DNA of 64,000 nucleotides from Anaerolineales bacterium (GCA_020634875.1 JACKAX010000017.1:1-64000); one strand, 5' to 3'. Shown: positions 18,166 to 27,632, counted from the first letter of the stretch. Numbers and translations are program-made. Notes: generated by a model from the letters alone, not told the origin.

Positions 18166-19356
18166 ATGACAACTGAATTCTTTCTCTACGAACACCTTTC
18201 TTGGCCGGAAGTGGCTGCTCTTCCCCGCAACACACCATTAATCATTCCCCTTGGCGAAGGATACTCGTTTGCCCAACTCGCTGAGACCCTTTCCCACCCG
18301 GCCCGCGCGGGTCTCCTTCCCCCCCTCCCTTACGGCTGGCGCGGAAGTGCTCTCTTCATCCCTGAACCCTTTCTTGCGGCATACCTCTCCAATCTACTCC
18401 ACTCCCTCCGCGATGACGGCTTTTCCCGTGTCTACGCCCTTGCCCCACAGGGAGTATTTCAGCCCAATCATTTCACCTTCCCCAACGCGCTCATCACCTT
18501 GCCTACCAGCCAACCGTCAAATCAACGCGCTACCAAATCTGTGATAAATCCTCTGCCTCAATCACCTAACCTCCCCAACTCACCTTCTCCAGTTTTGTTA
18601 ATTCCCATAGGTCATACCGAGCAACACGGCCACCATCTTCCCTTGAATGTGGACACCCTGATCATTGATGCCATCGCGCAGGGAACCGTTGCCGCGTCAC
18701 CCGGAGATGCGATCACGCTTCCCACCTTTCCGTATGGAGTTAGCACCCACCGTTCGTCATTTGCCGGTACTCTCAATGCAGGAGGGCGGGCTTTTGAAGA
18801 TTTTTGGCTTGCGGCTGTTGATGTCTGGGTGGCGCAGGGTTATGATAAGTTCTACTTTATGAGTGGGCATGGTGGCAATTGCTCCTTCCTTGTCACAGTC
18901 GTTAAATACGCGGGGGAACGTCATCGTCGAATTTTTGCTGCTACCGCCTGGCTCCACACATCTGACCGGATCGGGATCGAGGCTCTCAACAAATATCGCA
19001 CATCCAAACTGGGCGGCATGGGCCATGCAGGAGAATTAGAAACCAGCATGATCCTCCACCTCCGACCGGATTTGGTTCACATGGAGCGGTGTGTAGATGA
19101 GACCAATTTTGTTGCCACTCCTTCCTATATGATGGATTGGGTTGAAGCTGGTGCACTGGTTGCAAATCCTCCGTGGGATGATGACACCGCGACAGGGGCG
19201 TACGGCGCAGGAAGTGTGGCAACCGAAGAAAAAGGCCGCCTCTGGTTAGAAGCGGCCATTGCCGAAAAAGTAGATCACGTTCGCGAAATTCACGAGCAAC
19301 ACGCGCGGCGCGAAGCGAGACGGAACACGGGGTTTGGATTGTGGGGACAGCGTTAG
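18166..19356 (+). CDS. Creatininase-family amidohydrolase with an N-terminal degenerate half
   Basis: A 396-aa protein. Residues about 145-390 form a creatininase-type domain with metal ligands in GHTEQHGHHLPLNVDT, MSGHGGN and AGELETSM. Members open cyclic amides such as creatinine or act on formamide intermediates; the substrate here is unknown. Residues 1-125 look like a second, decayed copy of the same fold: LSWPEVAALP, LIIPLGE, LLPPLPYG and LRDDGFSRVYALAPQG line up with the family but lack the EQHG and HGGN ligands. A Pro/Ser/Asn-rich linker joins the halves. AAGGAG lies before the ATG at 18166. The gene converges with the lipoprotein gene, with 7 nt between stops. Confidence 0.8.
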   Translation: MTTEFFLYEHLSWPEVAALPRNTPLIIPLGEGYSFAQLAETLSHPARAGLLPPLPYGWRGSALFIPEPFLAAYLSNLLHSLRDDGFSRVYALAPQGVFQPNHFTFPNALITLPTSQPSNQRATKSVINPLPQSPNLPNSPSPVLLIPIGHTEQHGHHLPLNVDTLIIDAIAQGTVAASPGDAITLPTFPYGVSTHRSSFAGTLNAGGRAFEDFWLAAVDVWVAQGYDKFYFMSGHGGNCSFLVTVVKYAGERHRRIFAATAWLHTSDRIGIEALNKYRTSKLGGMGHAGELETSMILHLRPDLVHMERCVDETNFVATPSYMMDWVEAGALVANPPWDDDTATGAYGAGSVATEEKGRLWLEAAIAEKVDHVREIHEQHARREARRNTGFGLWGQR

Positions 19357-19363
19357 TTAGGCG

Positions 19364-20299
19364 TTACTTCAACGTCCACAAATCCAAGTTGGTAAAACTG
19401 CAACGTGTCCCGAAATCTTTATTTGTTCCGGATGTCAACGTGTAAACCAGGTCTCCTTCTTTGAGTACGGTATCTTGCAAATGAACAACCTTTTCGCCAT
19501 TGATTAAGACTGTAAACAGGGAGTCTTCAACAACGAGAATCATTTCAAAAATACCGTTAGGCGTATCCATAGTTCCGTAGTAACCATTCTGTAAAACGGT
19601 GCTTCGGCTTGATTTCCAGCGTTTAAACTCGACATTTCCATCAAGGCTCATCACGGCCTGATAAAAATTCCCGGCACTTGCATCTAAGCGGAATAAAAAT
19701 CCACAGCTAGAGTTGAACCAGTTAGCCGTGTCACTGGCCGACTGGTAGGCAATATCCACCCGGATTACGAAATTTTTGGGTGTGAGAAAGGTTGGGAAGT
19801 AATCCAGATAGTTGATTTTGGCTTGCTCTTGTTCGTGGTCAGGCAGGCGTAGATACTCTCCTGTAGTATTATTCAGGTACCCATCGGCCTTGAGTTGTTC
19901 AAGCAAATCCACCATGGGTTGGGCTTGTTCTGTCGCTTCGGTGATAGCTTGTTGGGTGCTTGCCTGGCGGGTTGCAGCAGTTTCGGTGTTTTTAGCCTGT
20001 GCGGTTCCGCTAGTCTGAGTCCGTTGCATAACCAGGGTTGCGGTGGCGTTCAAGCTACTGGCTGTTGCGGCAGCGTCTGCTTCTGCCGTCGCTGTTTGAT
20101 CAGCATAAGTGGCTTGGGCATCCACAGTGGCCTGGGCATCGGCAGCGAGTTGGGTCTGGGCGGAAGCGGTTAGGGCAAGAGGAGTACGAAGATCGGGGGT
20201 ACTGGCCGCAGTGGGCGGAGGTTCCGTAGCAGCGGGAGTACAACTTGCCAGCAAAAAAAGCAGCAGGATACTGAAGAAAGTAAGATGGGTGTATTTCAT
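19364..20299 (-). CDS. Lipoprotein with Ala/Gln/Thr-rich linker and jelly-roll-like domain
   Basis: A 311-aa exported protein. A hydrophobic signal ends in the lipobox LLASC (Cys20), so it is probably a lipoprotein. A long stretch rich in Ala, Gln and Thr follows (about 40-140), probably an extended or helical spacer. The C-terminal 150 residues are beta-rich and resemble 3-keto-disaccharide hydrolase or concanavalin-like folds (FVIRVDIAY, FLFRLDASAGNFYQ, FEMILVVEDSLFTVLING), which suggests carbohydrate binding. No catalytic residues can be named. GGAGG precedes the ATG at 20299. A gene-specific function is not known. Confidence 0.75.
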   Translation of the reverse strand: MKYTHLTFFSILLLFLLASCTPAATEPPPTAASTPDLRTPLALTASAQTQLAADAQATVDAQATYADQTATAEADAAATASSLNATATLVMQRTQTSGTAQAKNTETAATRQASTQQAITEATEQAQPMVDLLEQLKADGYLNNTTGEYLRLPDHEQEQAKINYLDYFPTFLTPKNFVIRVDIAYQSASDTANWFNSSCGFLFRLDASAGNFYQAVMSLDGNVEFKRWKSSRSTVLQNGYYGTMDTPNGIFEMILVVEDSLFTVLINGEKVVHLQDTVLKEGDLVYTLTSGTNKDFGTRCSFTNLDLWTLK

Positions 20300-20432
20300 T
20301 GGATTTCCTCCAAGGCTGAGATGTGGTTGAGCGTCAAACGGCTCAGAAAAATATTACCATGATTCCTTTTTAAGTGAGGAATTTGTTGTTCGTGGTGGCG
20401 CTGGGGGGCGATAAGGTTTTGAGAGACCGATT

Positions 20433-20463
20433 TTAAAAAAAACACCCCGAAAAGGGGTGTTTC
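20433..20463 (-). terminator. Rho-independent terminator of the LuxR-type regulator gene
   Basis: AAACACCCC (20440-20448) pairs with GGGGTGTTT (20454-20462) around the loop GAAAA. Read on the minus strand the hairpin is followed by a run of eight U, so it ends transcription from the gene whose stop is at 20487. Confidence 0.85.
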
Positions 20464-20486
20464 CTGATTACGTGCTCTCGCGTGTA

Positions 20487-21146
20487 CTAATCGGTAGGGA
20501 GGTGATCAAAAACATTATGCTTGACCGCATAAGCAGCTGCCTCGGCACGGGTGGAGAGATGTAGTTTACTCAGGAGGGAACTGACATAATTGCGGACAGT
20601 TTTTTCACTTAAGAAGATATCAGTTGCTATTTCTTTATTTGTTTTGCCTTCAGCAATTAGGGCAAGAACATGAAGTTCACGATCGGTAAGGTTGGCGAAG
20701 GATTCGTCTTCGGCTTTGCGTGAGGCCTCACGCACTCGGTCAAACACACGCTGTGTAACTGCAGGGTCAAGGAGTGAATCGCCACGCCCTATAGTTTCGA
20801 GGGCGCGGATAAGCTCACCACTGCCGATTTGTTTTAGGACGTAGCCTGAGGCTCCGGCAGAAATCGCGTCAAAGAGAAGTTCATCTTCGGCAAAGGAGGT
20901 AAGAACGACAACTTTTGTGTGAGGAAAGCGCGTAGTGATTTCGCGAGTAGCTTCAATGCCGCTTTTGCCTGGAAGACGAATATCCATAACGACGACATCA
21001 GGTTCATAACGTTCAACTTGTTGGAGTGCTTCATTTGCTGTCCCCGCTTCTGCAACCACCTGAAATTGGTTATAGCGGGACAACAAAGCTTTTAGCCCTA
21101 AACGAACAACTTCATGATCATCCACCAGTAGGATGCGTAAGTTCAT
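20487..21146 (-). CDS. NarL/FixJ-type response regulator (DevR-like)
   Basis: A 219-aa protein with an N-terminal receiver domain (acidic pair VDDHE, phospho-acceptor Asp in VVMDIRLPG, Lys in YVLKQIG) and a C-terminal LuxR-type helix-turn-helix ([20 protein letters not shown], then [19 protein letters not shown]). It should dimerise on phosphorylation and bind an inverted repeat. It is divergent from a GAF-domain histidine kinase at 21321, its probable partner, and a fitting palindrome lies in the 174-nt gap between them. GGAGG precedes the ATG at 21146. Length and layout match DevR/DosR, but the signal (oxygen, redox or other) cannot be read. Confidence 0.92.
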   Translation of the reverse strand: MNLRILLVDDHEVVRLGLKALLSRYNQFQVVAEAGTANEALQQVERYEPDVVVMDIRLPGKSGIEATREITTRFPHTKVVVLTSFAEDELLFDAISAGASGYVLKQIGSGELIRALETIGRGDSLLDPAVTQRVFDRVREASRKAEDESFANLTDRELHVLALIAEGKTNKEIATDIFLSEKTVRNYVSSLLSKLHLSTRAEAAAYAVKHNVFDHLPTD

Positions 21147-21275
21147 AATAATTGACCTCCGATACCCGAAAAGCTATAATCCTGATTCCTAGAATTATGG
21201 ATCTATTGAGCTACTGGTTTATAGTCCAGATGCTTCAACATTACTTATTGACTTGAAAAAATTTTTTGATTTGAA

Positions 21276-21294
21276 TTTGGGTTAATTACCCTAA
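21276..21294. promoter_or_regulatory. Candidate operator for the divergent two-component pair
   Basis: The 19-nt string TTTGGGTTAATTACCCTAA is an imperfect palindrome with half-sites TTTGGGTTA and TTAGGGTAA. It has the TTnGGG...CCCnAA frame known from DevR/DosR boxes, which are 20 nt long. It lies 27 nt before the histidine-kinase start and 130 nt before the regulator start. Binding is inferred only. Confidence 0.45.
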
Positions 21295-21320
21295 GTATAG
21301 CATAGCCTTGAAAGAAGCGT

Positions 21321-22676
21321 ATGAATAGAAATTTCCTTAAGTTTTTGACGATTATTTTGCCGGTTGTTTTTTTTGTTGCACTGATTGTGGTACGTTCCTC
21401 ATTGATCAGTTCTCCGGTGTTGTGGGGTGTCGAAACGATCATAATCATGGTCGCACTTTTGGGAATCGTACTCTTTTCAAGTTGGGTGTTTGGCGTTATT
21501 GAAAGGAATGAGATAGATATTAAACAGCAAGCGGAGCAACTAGCTGCTTTGCATGAAGCAGCTATTTCTTTAACCCGCGAATTAGACTTGACAATGGTGT
21601 TGCAGAAGGTAGTGGATTTGGCACGGGAATTGTCGAGCGCAAAATACGGCGCGTTGGGGGTGTTGGAGGAGGATGGACGGTGGATCGATCAGTTTATTTT
21701 TTCTGGGATTCCTAATCATTCAAAAGTAAATATGGGGGCAACCCCGCGTGGGTTTGGTTTATTAGGGGCCGTGATACAGGAAGGTAAGCCTATTCGGGTT
21801 TCGCGTATTGGCGAGGATAAACGCTCTATGGGGTTTCCCAGTTTTCACCCGGCGATGCAATCATTTTTAGGTGTTCCAATACGTTTTAAGGGTGAAGTGA
21901 TTGGAGAATTATATCTTTCTGATAAAAGTGGTATTTTAGGAGAGACGCTAGAATTTACAGAGCAGGATCAGCGGATTTTAGAAATGTTTGCTACCCAAGC
22001 CGCAATTGCGATAAAGAATGCTCAACTATACAGGCAAGCCCAACAATTGACAGTTTTGCAAGAGCGTGAAAGGTTTGGAATGGATTTGCACGATGGCATT
22101 ATCCAGTCTATTTATGCAATAGGTTTGATGCTGGATGATACGCAACACCGTATGCTTGAATCGCCGGAGTCTGCGCGTGAAGGCATAGCCCATGCCATCA
22201 CAGGTTTGAATGAAGTGATTCGTGATATTCGAAACTACATTCTTGACCTGCGTCCCAACCGTTTCCAGGGGCGTGACCTCAAAGAAGGCTTGGGTGAATT
22301 GGTGCGAGAACTACGCGCCAACTCATTTTTGGAGGTGGCTTTAGAATTGGATGGAACCAGTGTCGCCTTTCTGGATCCGGAAAAAACGGTGGAAATCCTT
22401 CATATTGCCCAGGAAAGCCTTTCCAACATTCGCAAGCATGCACGAGCAACACGCGTGGAAATCTGCTTGTGTACATACGATTCGGAGTTGCAGATGATGA
22501 TTAAGGATGATGGGGTCGGAATCGACTTGGAAAAAACTCAAAATTCAACTGGAAATGGATTGCGAAATATGCAGGAACGGGCATTCAGATTAGGGGCAAT
22601 TTTTGATGTTGAAAATTTAATGGGGGGGGGGACTGAAATATGCGTGAAAATTCCCCTCACAGAAGAAAGGAAGTAA
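21321..22676 (+). CDS. GAF-domain sensor histidine kinase (NarX/DevS type)
   Basis: A 451-aa membrane sensor. Two helices (about 7-28 and 34-58) are followed by a coiled linker, one GAF domain (about 85-240), a HisKA_3 dimerisation domain with phospho-acceptor His in MDLHDGIIQ, and an HATPase domain (IAQESLSNIRKHA N-box, DDGVGID G1-box, GNGLRNMQERA). It would phosphorylate the NarL-type regulator encoded divergently. A run of ten G at 22622-22631 encodes part of MGGGTE in the ATP lid region, a spot prone to slippage or sequencing error. The start ATG at 21321 is the first in frame; the upstream AT-rich segment holds a palindrome and possible -10 boxes. Confidence 0.92.
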   Translation: MNRNFLKFLTIILPVVFFVALIVVRSSLISSPVLWGVETIIIMVALLGIVLFSSWVFGVIERNEIDIKQQAEQLAALHEAAISLTRELDLTMVLQKVVDLARELSSAKYGALGVLEEDGRWIDQFIFSGIPNHSKVNMGATPRGFGLLGAVIQEGKPIRVSRIGEDKRSMGFPSFHPAMQSFLGVPIRFKGEVIGELYLSDKSGILGETLEFTEQDQRILEMFATQAAIAIKNAQLYRQAQQLTVLQERERFGMDLHDGIIQSIYAIGLMLDDTQHRMLESPESAREGIAHAITGLNEVIRDIRNYILDLRPNRFQGRDLKEGLGELVRELRANSFLEVALELDGTSVAFLDPEKTVEILHIAQESLSNIRKHARATRVEICLCTYDSELQMMIKDDGVGIDLEKTQNSTGNGLRNMQERAFRLGAIFDVENLMGGGTEICVKIPLTEERK

Positions 22677-22923
22677 GGTGTATATTTTGACCTTATTAAT
22701 GGATGGAAAACGAAAAATTTTTGTGCGTTTTACGAGACTGTTGTCCTAAAAAATGGGGGACATCTGCCACTTAGGAATTATTTTAGCCCCGTGCTAAACT
22801 CACTTTACTTGAAAAATATTTATTATCTATAAAATTAAAGAGGGCATAAGCTCTTAAGCTTTCTCTATTCGTTTTGAGCAAAGTCTGGATACTCTTAAAA
22901 ACGGTTTGATATTATTTTGTATT

Positions 22924-23340
22924 ATGAAAAAGGTACGTGTTCTCCTGGCTGACTCCCATTCTCAGGTCCGCACCCAATTGGCTGCTCGTCTTCAACGCGA
23001 GCAGGATATTGAACTTATTGGGCTGACTTCTAATAGTGGGCAGACCCTCCGCATGGCTCTTTCCAATCCGCCAGATGTACTCCTGATTGATCCCATGATG
23101 CGTGATGGCTTTGGCCTGGCAAATTTGCGGCAAATTGTTGCACGGCTTCCTACCACGATGATTATTGTCTTAACTGCCTACGTAGATACAGCCCTTAAAA
23201 TGGAGTTTGATCGCATGGGGGTCTCTCAAATCTTGACCAAGGGGTTATCATCTGAGAGTTTGCTGAATACGATTCGCTCAAATGCCAAATTCACAGCGCT
23301 CCCAGTTAACAAACCTGTCAACACTCCACTCAGGGTTTAG
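22924..23340 (+). CDS. Stand-alone response-regulator receiver protein
   Basis: A 138-aa single receiver domain. The first acidic site reads LLADSHS (Asp kept, neighbour changed to Ala), the phospho-acceptor Asp is in VLLIDPMM, Thr is in IVLTAY and Lys is in ILTKG. There is no output domain, so it would act by protein contact or as a phosphate sink. ATG 22924 is chosen because homologous sequence begins at KKVRVLLAD; an upstream in-frame TTG at 22906 has no ribosome site. TATTAT at 22910-22915 lies 8 nt before the ATG, so the message may be leaderless. A strong terminator follows, so the gene is its own transcription unit. Confidence 0.85.
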   Translation: MKKVRVLLADSHSQVRTQLAARLQREQDIELIGLTSNSGQTLRMALSNPPDVLLIDPMMRDGFGLANLRQIVARLPTTMIIVLTAYVDTALKMEFDRMGVSQILTKGLSSESLLNTIRSNAKFTALPVNKPVNTPLRV

Positions 23341-23369
23341 GAATCGGAGTTGAAATTTCATCCAAGAAT

Positions 23370-23406
23370 GATGGATAGGAATTTACAGTCCTATCCATCT
23401 TTTTTT
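23370..23406 (+). terminator. Rho-independent terminator
   Basis: GATGGATAGGA (23370-23380) pairs perfectly with TCCTATCCATC (23389-23399) around an 8-nt loop, followed by seven T. It ends transcription of the receiver gene. Confidence 0.93.
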
Positions 23407-23559
23407 GCATCTTTTCTTTAGATACACACCTTCTCTTCTTTCTGGGGATATGAAACCTGTCACATGAAAACCGGGGCACTCGACCCTATGTATAGGGTGT
23501 ATGGACAAGCAGAATTAAAATACACTTCAGGTAAATTTTATATCACTCAGGAGATTTCT

Positions 23560-24816
23560 ATGACGACCCCTTGGGAGTATCGTTACGCTCAGCGTACCCA
23601 GCGTATGGCGAGTTCAGCCATTCGCGAACTACTAAAACTCACTGCTCTGCCCAACATGATTTCATTTGCAGGAGGGTTACCAGCCCCAGATGTCTTCCCC
23701 GTTGCTGCCTTTCAGGAAGCGTCTAACCGGGTGTTGAAAGACCACGGTGCAGAGGCCTTGCAATATGGTCCCACAGAAGGCTACCTGCCTTTGCGAGAAA
23801 TGATTGCCCGTCACACTTCCCGCTATGGGATACAAATCACCTCCAATAACGTTTTACTGACCTCCGGTTCCCAACAAGCCTTAGATCTGCTCGGAAAAAT
23901 TTTTATCAACCCTGGGGACCGTATTCTTGTCGAATCCCCAACTTACCTCGGTGCTCTTCAAGCTTGGAACGCTTATGGGGCAGAATATGTGCCCGTGCCA
24001 ATTGACGAATACGGCATGATTCCCGAAGCGTTAGAAGAAGCCCTGCGCGTTGGTCCCAAATTCATCTACGCTCTGCCCAACTTCCAAAACCCTAGCGGTG
24101 TTACCCTTTCCCTCGAACGTCGCCATAAGCTCCTCCAACTGGCGGAAGAACACGGTGTCCCAATCATTGAGGATGACCCTTATGGCCAACTGCGTTATGA
24201 AGGTGAACACAAACCGGCCCTCGTAGTACTTGATGGACAACTGCATAACTCTCACGATGGACACTACCGCGGGAATATCATTTACCTCAGTACGTTTTCT
24301 AAAATTTTGGCCCCAGGCATCCGCTTAGCATGGGTCATCGCACCTCCCCAGGTTATTGACAAACTTGTCCAGGCTAAACAGGGGGCTGACCTACACACTG
24401 CAACTTTTAATCAGATGGTGGCTTACGAAGTCTCCCGAGGAGGGTTCCTTGACAACCACATTCGCACGATCCGGGAAGTATATGGTGCTCGCCGAGACAT
24501 CATGCTCCAGGCTTTGGAAACCTATTTTCCGCCCCAAGTTTTGTGGACTCGTCCGGAAGGAGGCCTTTTCCTATGGATTACACTTCCTGACTGGATGGAT
24601 GCTCGCGACGCCTTTAACACGGCCATCAAACGCAAGGTAGCCTTTGTCCCTGGCCAACCGTTCTTCCCACACAGCGAAATCAAAAACTGTGCTCGCTTAA
24701 ACTTTTCCAACGCCAGCCCCGAAGAAATCCGGACTGGGATTGCCCGATTAGGGAAAGTGTTTTATGAAATGTTAGAAACATCCCAAGATGAGGAACCCCA
24801 AAAAGCCTTGGAATAG
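23560..24816 (+). CDS. PLP-dependent aminotransferase, class I/II (2-aminoadipate/MocR-like group)
   Basis: A 418-aa fold-type I aminotransferase. SFAGGLPAPDVFP near the N-terminus, NFQNPSG and IEDDPYGQLRYEG for cofactor contacts, STFSKILAPGIRLAW with the PLP-binding Lys, and a C-terminal RLNFSNASPEEI with the carboxylate-binding Arg are all visible. These are the marks of the LysN / 2-aminoadipate aminotransferase group, which also handles branched-chain and aromatic substrates. AGGAG at 23549-23553 precedes ATG 23560; the frame is open 32 codons further upstream but that part is unlikely to be translated. The gene sits beside a 2-oxoacid:ferredoxin oxidoreductase operon, and deamination to 2-oxoacids would feed it, which is inference. 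Confidence 0.9.
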   Translation: MTTPWEYRYAQRTQRMASSAIRELLKLTALPNMISFAGGLPAPDVFPVAAFQEASNRVLKDHGAEALQYGPTEGYLPLREMIARHTSRYGIQITSNNVLLTSGSQQALDLLGKIFINPGDRILVESPTYLGALQAWNAYGAEYVPVPIDEYGMIPEALEEALRVGPKFIYALPNFQNPSGVTLSLERRHKLLQLAEEHGVPIIEDDPYGQLRYEGEHKPALVVLDGQLHNSHDGHYRGNIIYLSTFSKILAPGIRLAWVIAPPQVIDKLVQAKQGADLHTATFNQMVAYEVSRGGFLDNHIRTIREVYGARRDIMLQALETYFPPQVLWTRPEGGLFLWITLPDWMDARDAFNTAIKRKVAFVPGQPFFPHSEIKNCARLNFSNASPEEIRTGIARLGKVFYEMLETSQDEEPQKALE

Positions 24817-24826
24817 TGTTTTTATT

Positions 24827-24875
24827 GATTAGCAACAAAACAGCCGGTAAAACACCGGCTGTTTTGTTGCTAATC
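24827..24875. terminator. Bidirectional terminator, 22-bp perfect stem
   Basis: Bases 24827-24848 and 24854-24875 are exact reverse complements around a five-base loop. The stem includes ACAGCCGGT with A- and T-rich flanks on both sides, so it can serve the aminotransferase gene on the plus strand and the small coiled-coil gene on the minus strand. Confidence 0.88.
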
Positions 24876-24884
24876 GTTTATTGG

Positions 24885-25175
24885 TTAATTAATTTCATGA
24901 GGGGGCAATTCCGGGGTCATCCGATAAGCTGCATGGTGGCCGCTTGTGGTTTGTGAAAAAGCCTCAACGATTTCGTCCAACGCCACTGGACTGCCCGGCC
25001 CAATGATCCGATAAATTTTTTCTAGTTCGTTTTGCAATTCTTCCATCCGCTTGGCAAAAGCCTGTACCTTTTCTTCTTGGGTGTGGTTTAACAGGGCTTC
25101 ACCAGCATCATGGAATTGCTTCGAGGCGTTCATCGCACGCTCAATATTCTCGACAATTTCGTTCCAATCCGACAT
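24885..25175 (-). CDS. Small coiled-coil protein of unknown function
   Basis: A 96-aa acidic protein, not recognised. Residues about 5-55 look fully helical with heptad character (EEKVQAFAKRMEELQNELEK), followed by a Gly-Pro turn, a second helix (LDEIVEAFSQ) and a Pro-rich tail. There is no signal sequence or membrane helix. A strong AAAGGAGGTG precedes the ATG at 25175, so it is a real, well-translated gene. It shares a bidirectional terminator with the aminotransferase gene and is divergent from the kor operon, 280 nt away. Confidence 0.75.
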   Translation of the reverse strand: MSDWNEIVENIERAMNASKQFHDAGEALLNHTQEEKVQAFAKRMEELQNELEKIYRIIGPGSPVALDEIVEAFSQTTSGHHAAYRMTPELPPHEIN

Positions 25176-25455
25176 GGCACACCTCCTTTACAAGGCGTAA
25201 AAACGGGAAAGAACCTATCTTCAATGTAATATATTCCAGATTCCTTTCAAAATGTCAACTGTCACAGCTTTTCAATGACACATGACCCTGGCAACCATTG
25301 GCTGGACAGGGAAAATGAAATCAAATATTTTCCATACTTGAAGGCGCGCATAATGGAAAGATATTTCTTCAGGAGTTTGTAAATACTTACGGGTAGCGCA
25401 GAATTTATATACTTTGTGAGTAGATACAGGAGTTTTGTTTCAAAGGAGTACTACA

Positions 25456-25701
25456 ATGCCGGTGAGAGGCAGCATAGAAATTAATGAGTTATATTGCAAA
25501 GGATGTGAGCTATGTGTGGCAGCCTGCCCCCAACATGGAATCGCCTTAGCAATGGATGTTTTGACCCCGCGCGGGTACCACCCGGCCCGCCTTGTGTCTG
25601 AAAATTGTACTGGGTGCGAGATTTGCGGTATCGTTTGCCCGGAAGCGGCAATTACTGTTTACCGCCAAACACCTGTCCGCGTAAGGGCAATAGGAGGGTG
25701 A
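25456..25701 (+). CDS. korD: 2-oxoacid:ferredoxin oxidoreductase delta subunit (2x[4Fe-4S] ferredoxin)
   Basis: An 81-aa protein with two cluster motifs, [12 protein letters not shown] and [12 protein letters not shown], each CxxCxxCxxxCP. It carries electrons within the 2-oxoacid:ferredoxin oxidoreductase complex. AAAGGAG at 25442-25448 fixes ATG 25456 as the start; an upstream in-frame start at 25435 would overlap it. The stop is one base from the next ATG, so the genes are coupled. Order delta-alpha-beta-gamma is as in KorDABC and VorDABC operons. Confidence 0.93.
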   Translation: MPVRGSIEINELYCKGCELCVAACPQHGIALAMDVLTPRGYHPARLVSENCTGCEICGIVCPEAAITVYRQTPVRVRAIGG

Positions 25702-25702
25702 C

Positions 25703-26830
25703 ATGGCCCGTGAATTGCTCAAAGGCAACGTTGCAATGGCCGAAGCGGCTGTTCGCGCCGGGGTAGAAGCCTATTTTGGCTACCCCATCACTCCCCAAAC
25801 CGAATTACTTGAACACATGTCTAAACGCATGCCCGAACTGGGGCGTGTATTCTTACAAGCTGAAAGTGAAGTCGCCGCTATCAATATGGTGTACGGCGCG
25901 GCTTGTACCGGCAAGCGCATCATGTCCTCCTCCTCCAGCCCCGGTGTGAGTTTGATGATGGAAGGCATCTCCTATATCGCGGGTACAGAAATTCCCGTGG
26001 TCTTAATTGATGTCATGCGCGGTGGTCCCGGCTTGGGCAATATCGCCCCCGCCCAGGGGGACTACAAACAAATTGTCCACGGCGGTGGGCACGGCGACTA
26101 TTTCCCCATCGTCCTCGCCCCCGCCAGCGTGCAGGAAGCGATTGATCTCACGGTTCAGGCGTTTGATCTGGCTGAAAAATATCGCAGTATCGTGATCGTC
26201 CTCGCGGATGGAAGCATCGGGCAAATGATGGAACCCGCCGAACTGCCCGAAATGCGCCCCATCCGCACGGAAGTCCCCGCATGGGCGACCAACGGAGCCA
26301 AAGATCGTCCGCGCCGCCTGCTTTCCTCCATTTACCTGCAACCCGACGAAGAAGAGATCACCAACATTCGCCTGCTCCGGCGGTACGAAGAAATTCAAGC
26401 CAACGAAGTTCAGTACAAAGAATATTACACGGAAGATGCTGAATACGTTGTCGTCGGGTTTGGCACTGCAGGACGCGTCGCCCTTTCCGCGGTGCGCGCG
26501 GCCCGTGCGGAGGGGATCAAAGTTGGGTTACTACGCCCGATCACCCTCCGCCCCTTCCCCACCAAACCCCTCGCAAAACTCGCAGGTCGGGTACGTTCCT
26601 TCCTCGTGGTCGAGATGAACTCCGGTCAAATGGTGGACGATGTCCGGCTCGCGGTCAACGGTCTGGCCCCGGTCGAATTCTACGGGCGGATGGGGGGGGT
26701 AGTTCCCATGGCCGATGAAATTTTGGATGAGATCAGAAAAAGCGCGGTGCAAAAAGCAACTTACCGCAACGGTCACGCCCGCAAAGAGTGGTTGACCCAT
26801 CTCTCTGAACTTCACGCAAGCAAGAACTAA
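25703..26830 (+). CDS. korA: 2-oxoacid:ferredoxin oxidoreductase alpha subunit
   Basis: A 375-aa subunit beginning [20 protein letters not shown] with the signature [16 protein letters not shown] and [11 protein letters not shown]. These mark the pyrimidine-domain half of the ThDP-dependent oxidoreductases for 2-oxoglutarate (KOR) or branched-chain 2-oxoacids (VOR). The complex converts a 2-oxoacid and CoA to acyl-CoA, CO2 and reduced ferredoxin, and can run in reverse. GGAGG lies before the ATG, within the end of the ferredoxin gene. Which substrate is used cannot be told from motifs; the nearby aminotransferase fits either. Confidence 0.92.
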   Translation: MARELLKGNVAMAEAAVRAGVEAYFGYPITPQTELLEHMSKRMPELGRVFLQAESEVAAINMVYGAACTGKRIMSSSSSPGVSLMMEGISYIAGTEIPVVLIDVMRGGPGLGNIAPAQGDYKQIVHGGGHGDYFPIVLAPASVQEAIDLTVQAFDLAEKYRSIVIVLADGSIGQMMEPAELPEMRPIRTEVPAWATNGAKDRPRRLLSSIYLQPDEEEITNIRLLRRYEEIQANEVQYKEYYTEDAEYVVVGFGTAGRVALSAVRAARAEGIKVGLLRPITLRPFPTKPLAKLAGRVRSFLVVEMNSGQMVDDVRLAVNGLAPVEFYGRMGGVVPMADEILDEIRKSAVQKATYRNGHARKEWLTHLSELHASKN

Positions 26831-26840
26831 GGAGTGAGCC

Positions 26841-27632
26841 ATGGATATTCGAGTTCCTTTCGCACGCGATAATTTTGACCTGGTCTATGAACGCCCCGAA
26901 GCGTTGGGCGATACCGTCACCCACTACTGCCCCGGCTGCACCCACGGCACCGCTCACAAACTCGTCGCCGAAGTGATTGACGAAATGGGCATCAGTGACC
27001 AAACGATTGGCGTGGCCTCGGTCGGCTGTTCCGTCTTTTCTTATAACTACTTCAATTGTGACTTTGTCGAAGCTGCCCACGGACGTGCCCCAGCAATGGC
27101 AACAGGCATCAAACGGGTTCTCCCCGACCGGTTTGTCTTCACCTATCAGGGTGATGGCGATTTGGCCTCCATTGGCATGGGCGAAATCGTCCACGCCGCC
27201 GCCCGCGGGGAAAACATCACCGTCATCTTCATCAACAACGCCATTTACGGCATGACCGGCGGACAAATGGCCCCCACGACCCTTCCAGGGATGGTTACAA
27301 CTTCCTCCCCCACCGGGCGCGACCCCTTCGCCACCGGCTATCCGATGCACGTGTCCGAGCTTTTGTCCACCTTGCAAGGCACTAGTTATATCGTCCGGCG
27401 CAGTTTGCACGATGTCGCCAACATTCGTAAAGCCAAAAAAGCCATTCGCACGGCATTTGAAGTGCAAGCGCGCGGCCTAGGTTTTGCGCTCGTCGAATTG
27501 CTCTCCACCTGCCCGACCAACTGGGGTATGCAACCCCTCGCGGCCTGTGATTGGCTTGCAAATAGTATGATCCCGGTTTATCCGTTAGGCGACTACAAAG
27601 TAAACGAGGCTGTCAAAGCCATCAAAATTTAA
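26841..27632 (+). CDS. korB: 2-oxoacid:ferredoxin oxidoreductase beta subunit (ThDP-binding)
   Basis: A 263-aa subunit with [13 protein letters not shown] at the N-terminus, [13 protein letters not shown], then the ThDP/Mg2+ motif [14 protein letters not shown] ... [12 protein letters not shown], and the CPTNWGM segment near the C-terminus. These are standard for KorB/VorA-type beta subunits. AAGGAG precedes the ATG, ten nt after the alpha stop. A 100-nt gap separates it from the gamma gene, but no terminator is seen there. Confidence 0.93.
   Translation: MDIRVPFARDNFDLVYERPEALGDTVTHYCPGCTHGTAHKLVAEVIDEMGISDQTIGVASVGCSVFSYNYFNCDFVEAAHGRAPAMATGIKRVLPDRFVFTYQGDGDLASIGMGEIVHAAARGENITVIFINNAIYGMTGGQMAPTTLPGMVTTSSPTGRDPFATGYPMHVSELLSTLQGTSYIVRRSLHDVANIRKAKKAIRTAFEVQARGLGFALVELLSTCPTNWGMQPLAACDWLANSMIPVYPLGDYKVNEAVKAIKI

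Noticed and set aside
23464..23559. N-terminal extension of the aminotransferase
   Set aside because: AGGAG at 23549-23553 fits the ATG at 23560, and the upstream codons do not resemble the family.
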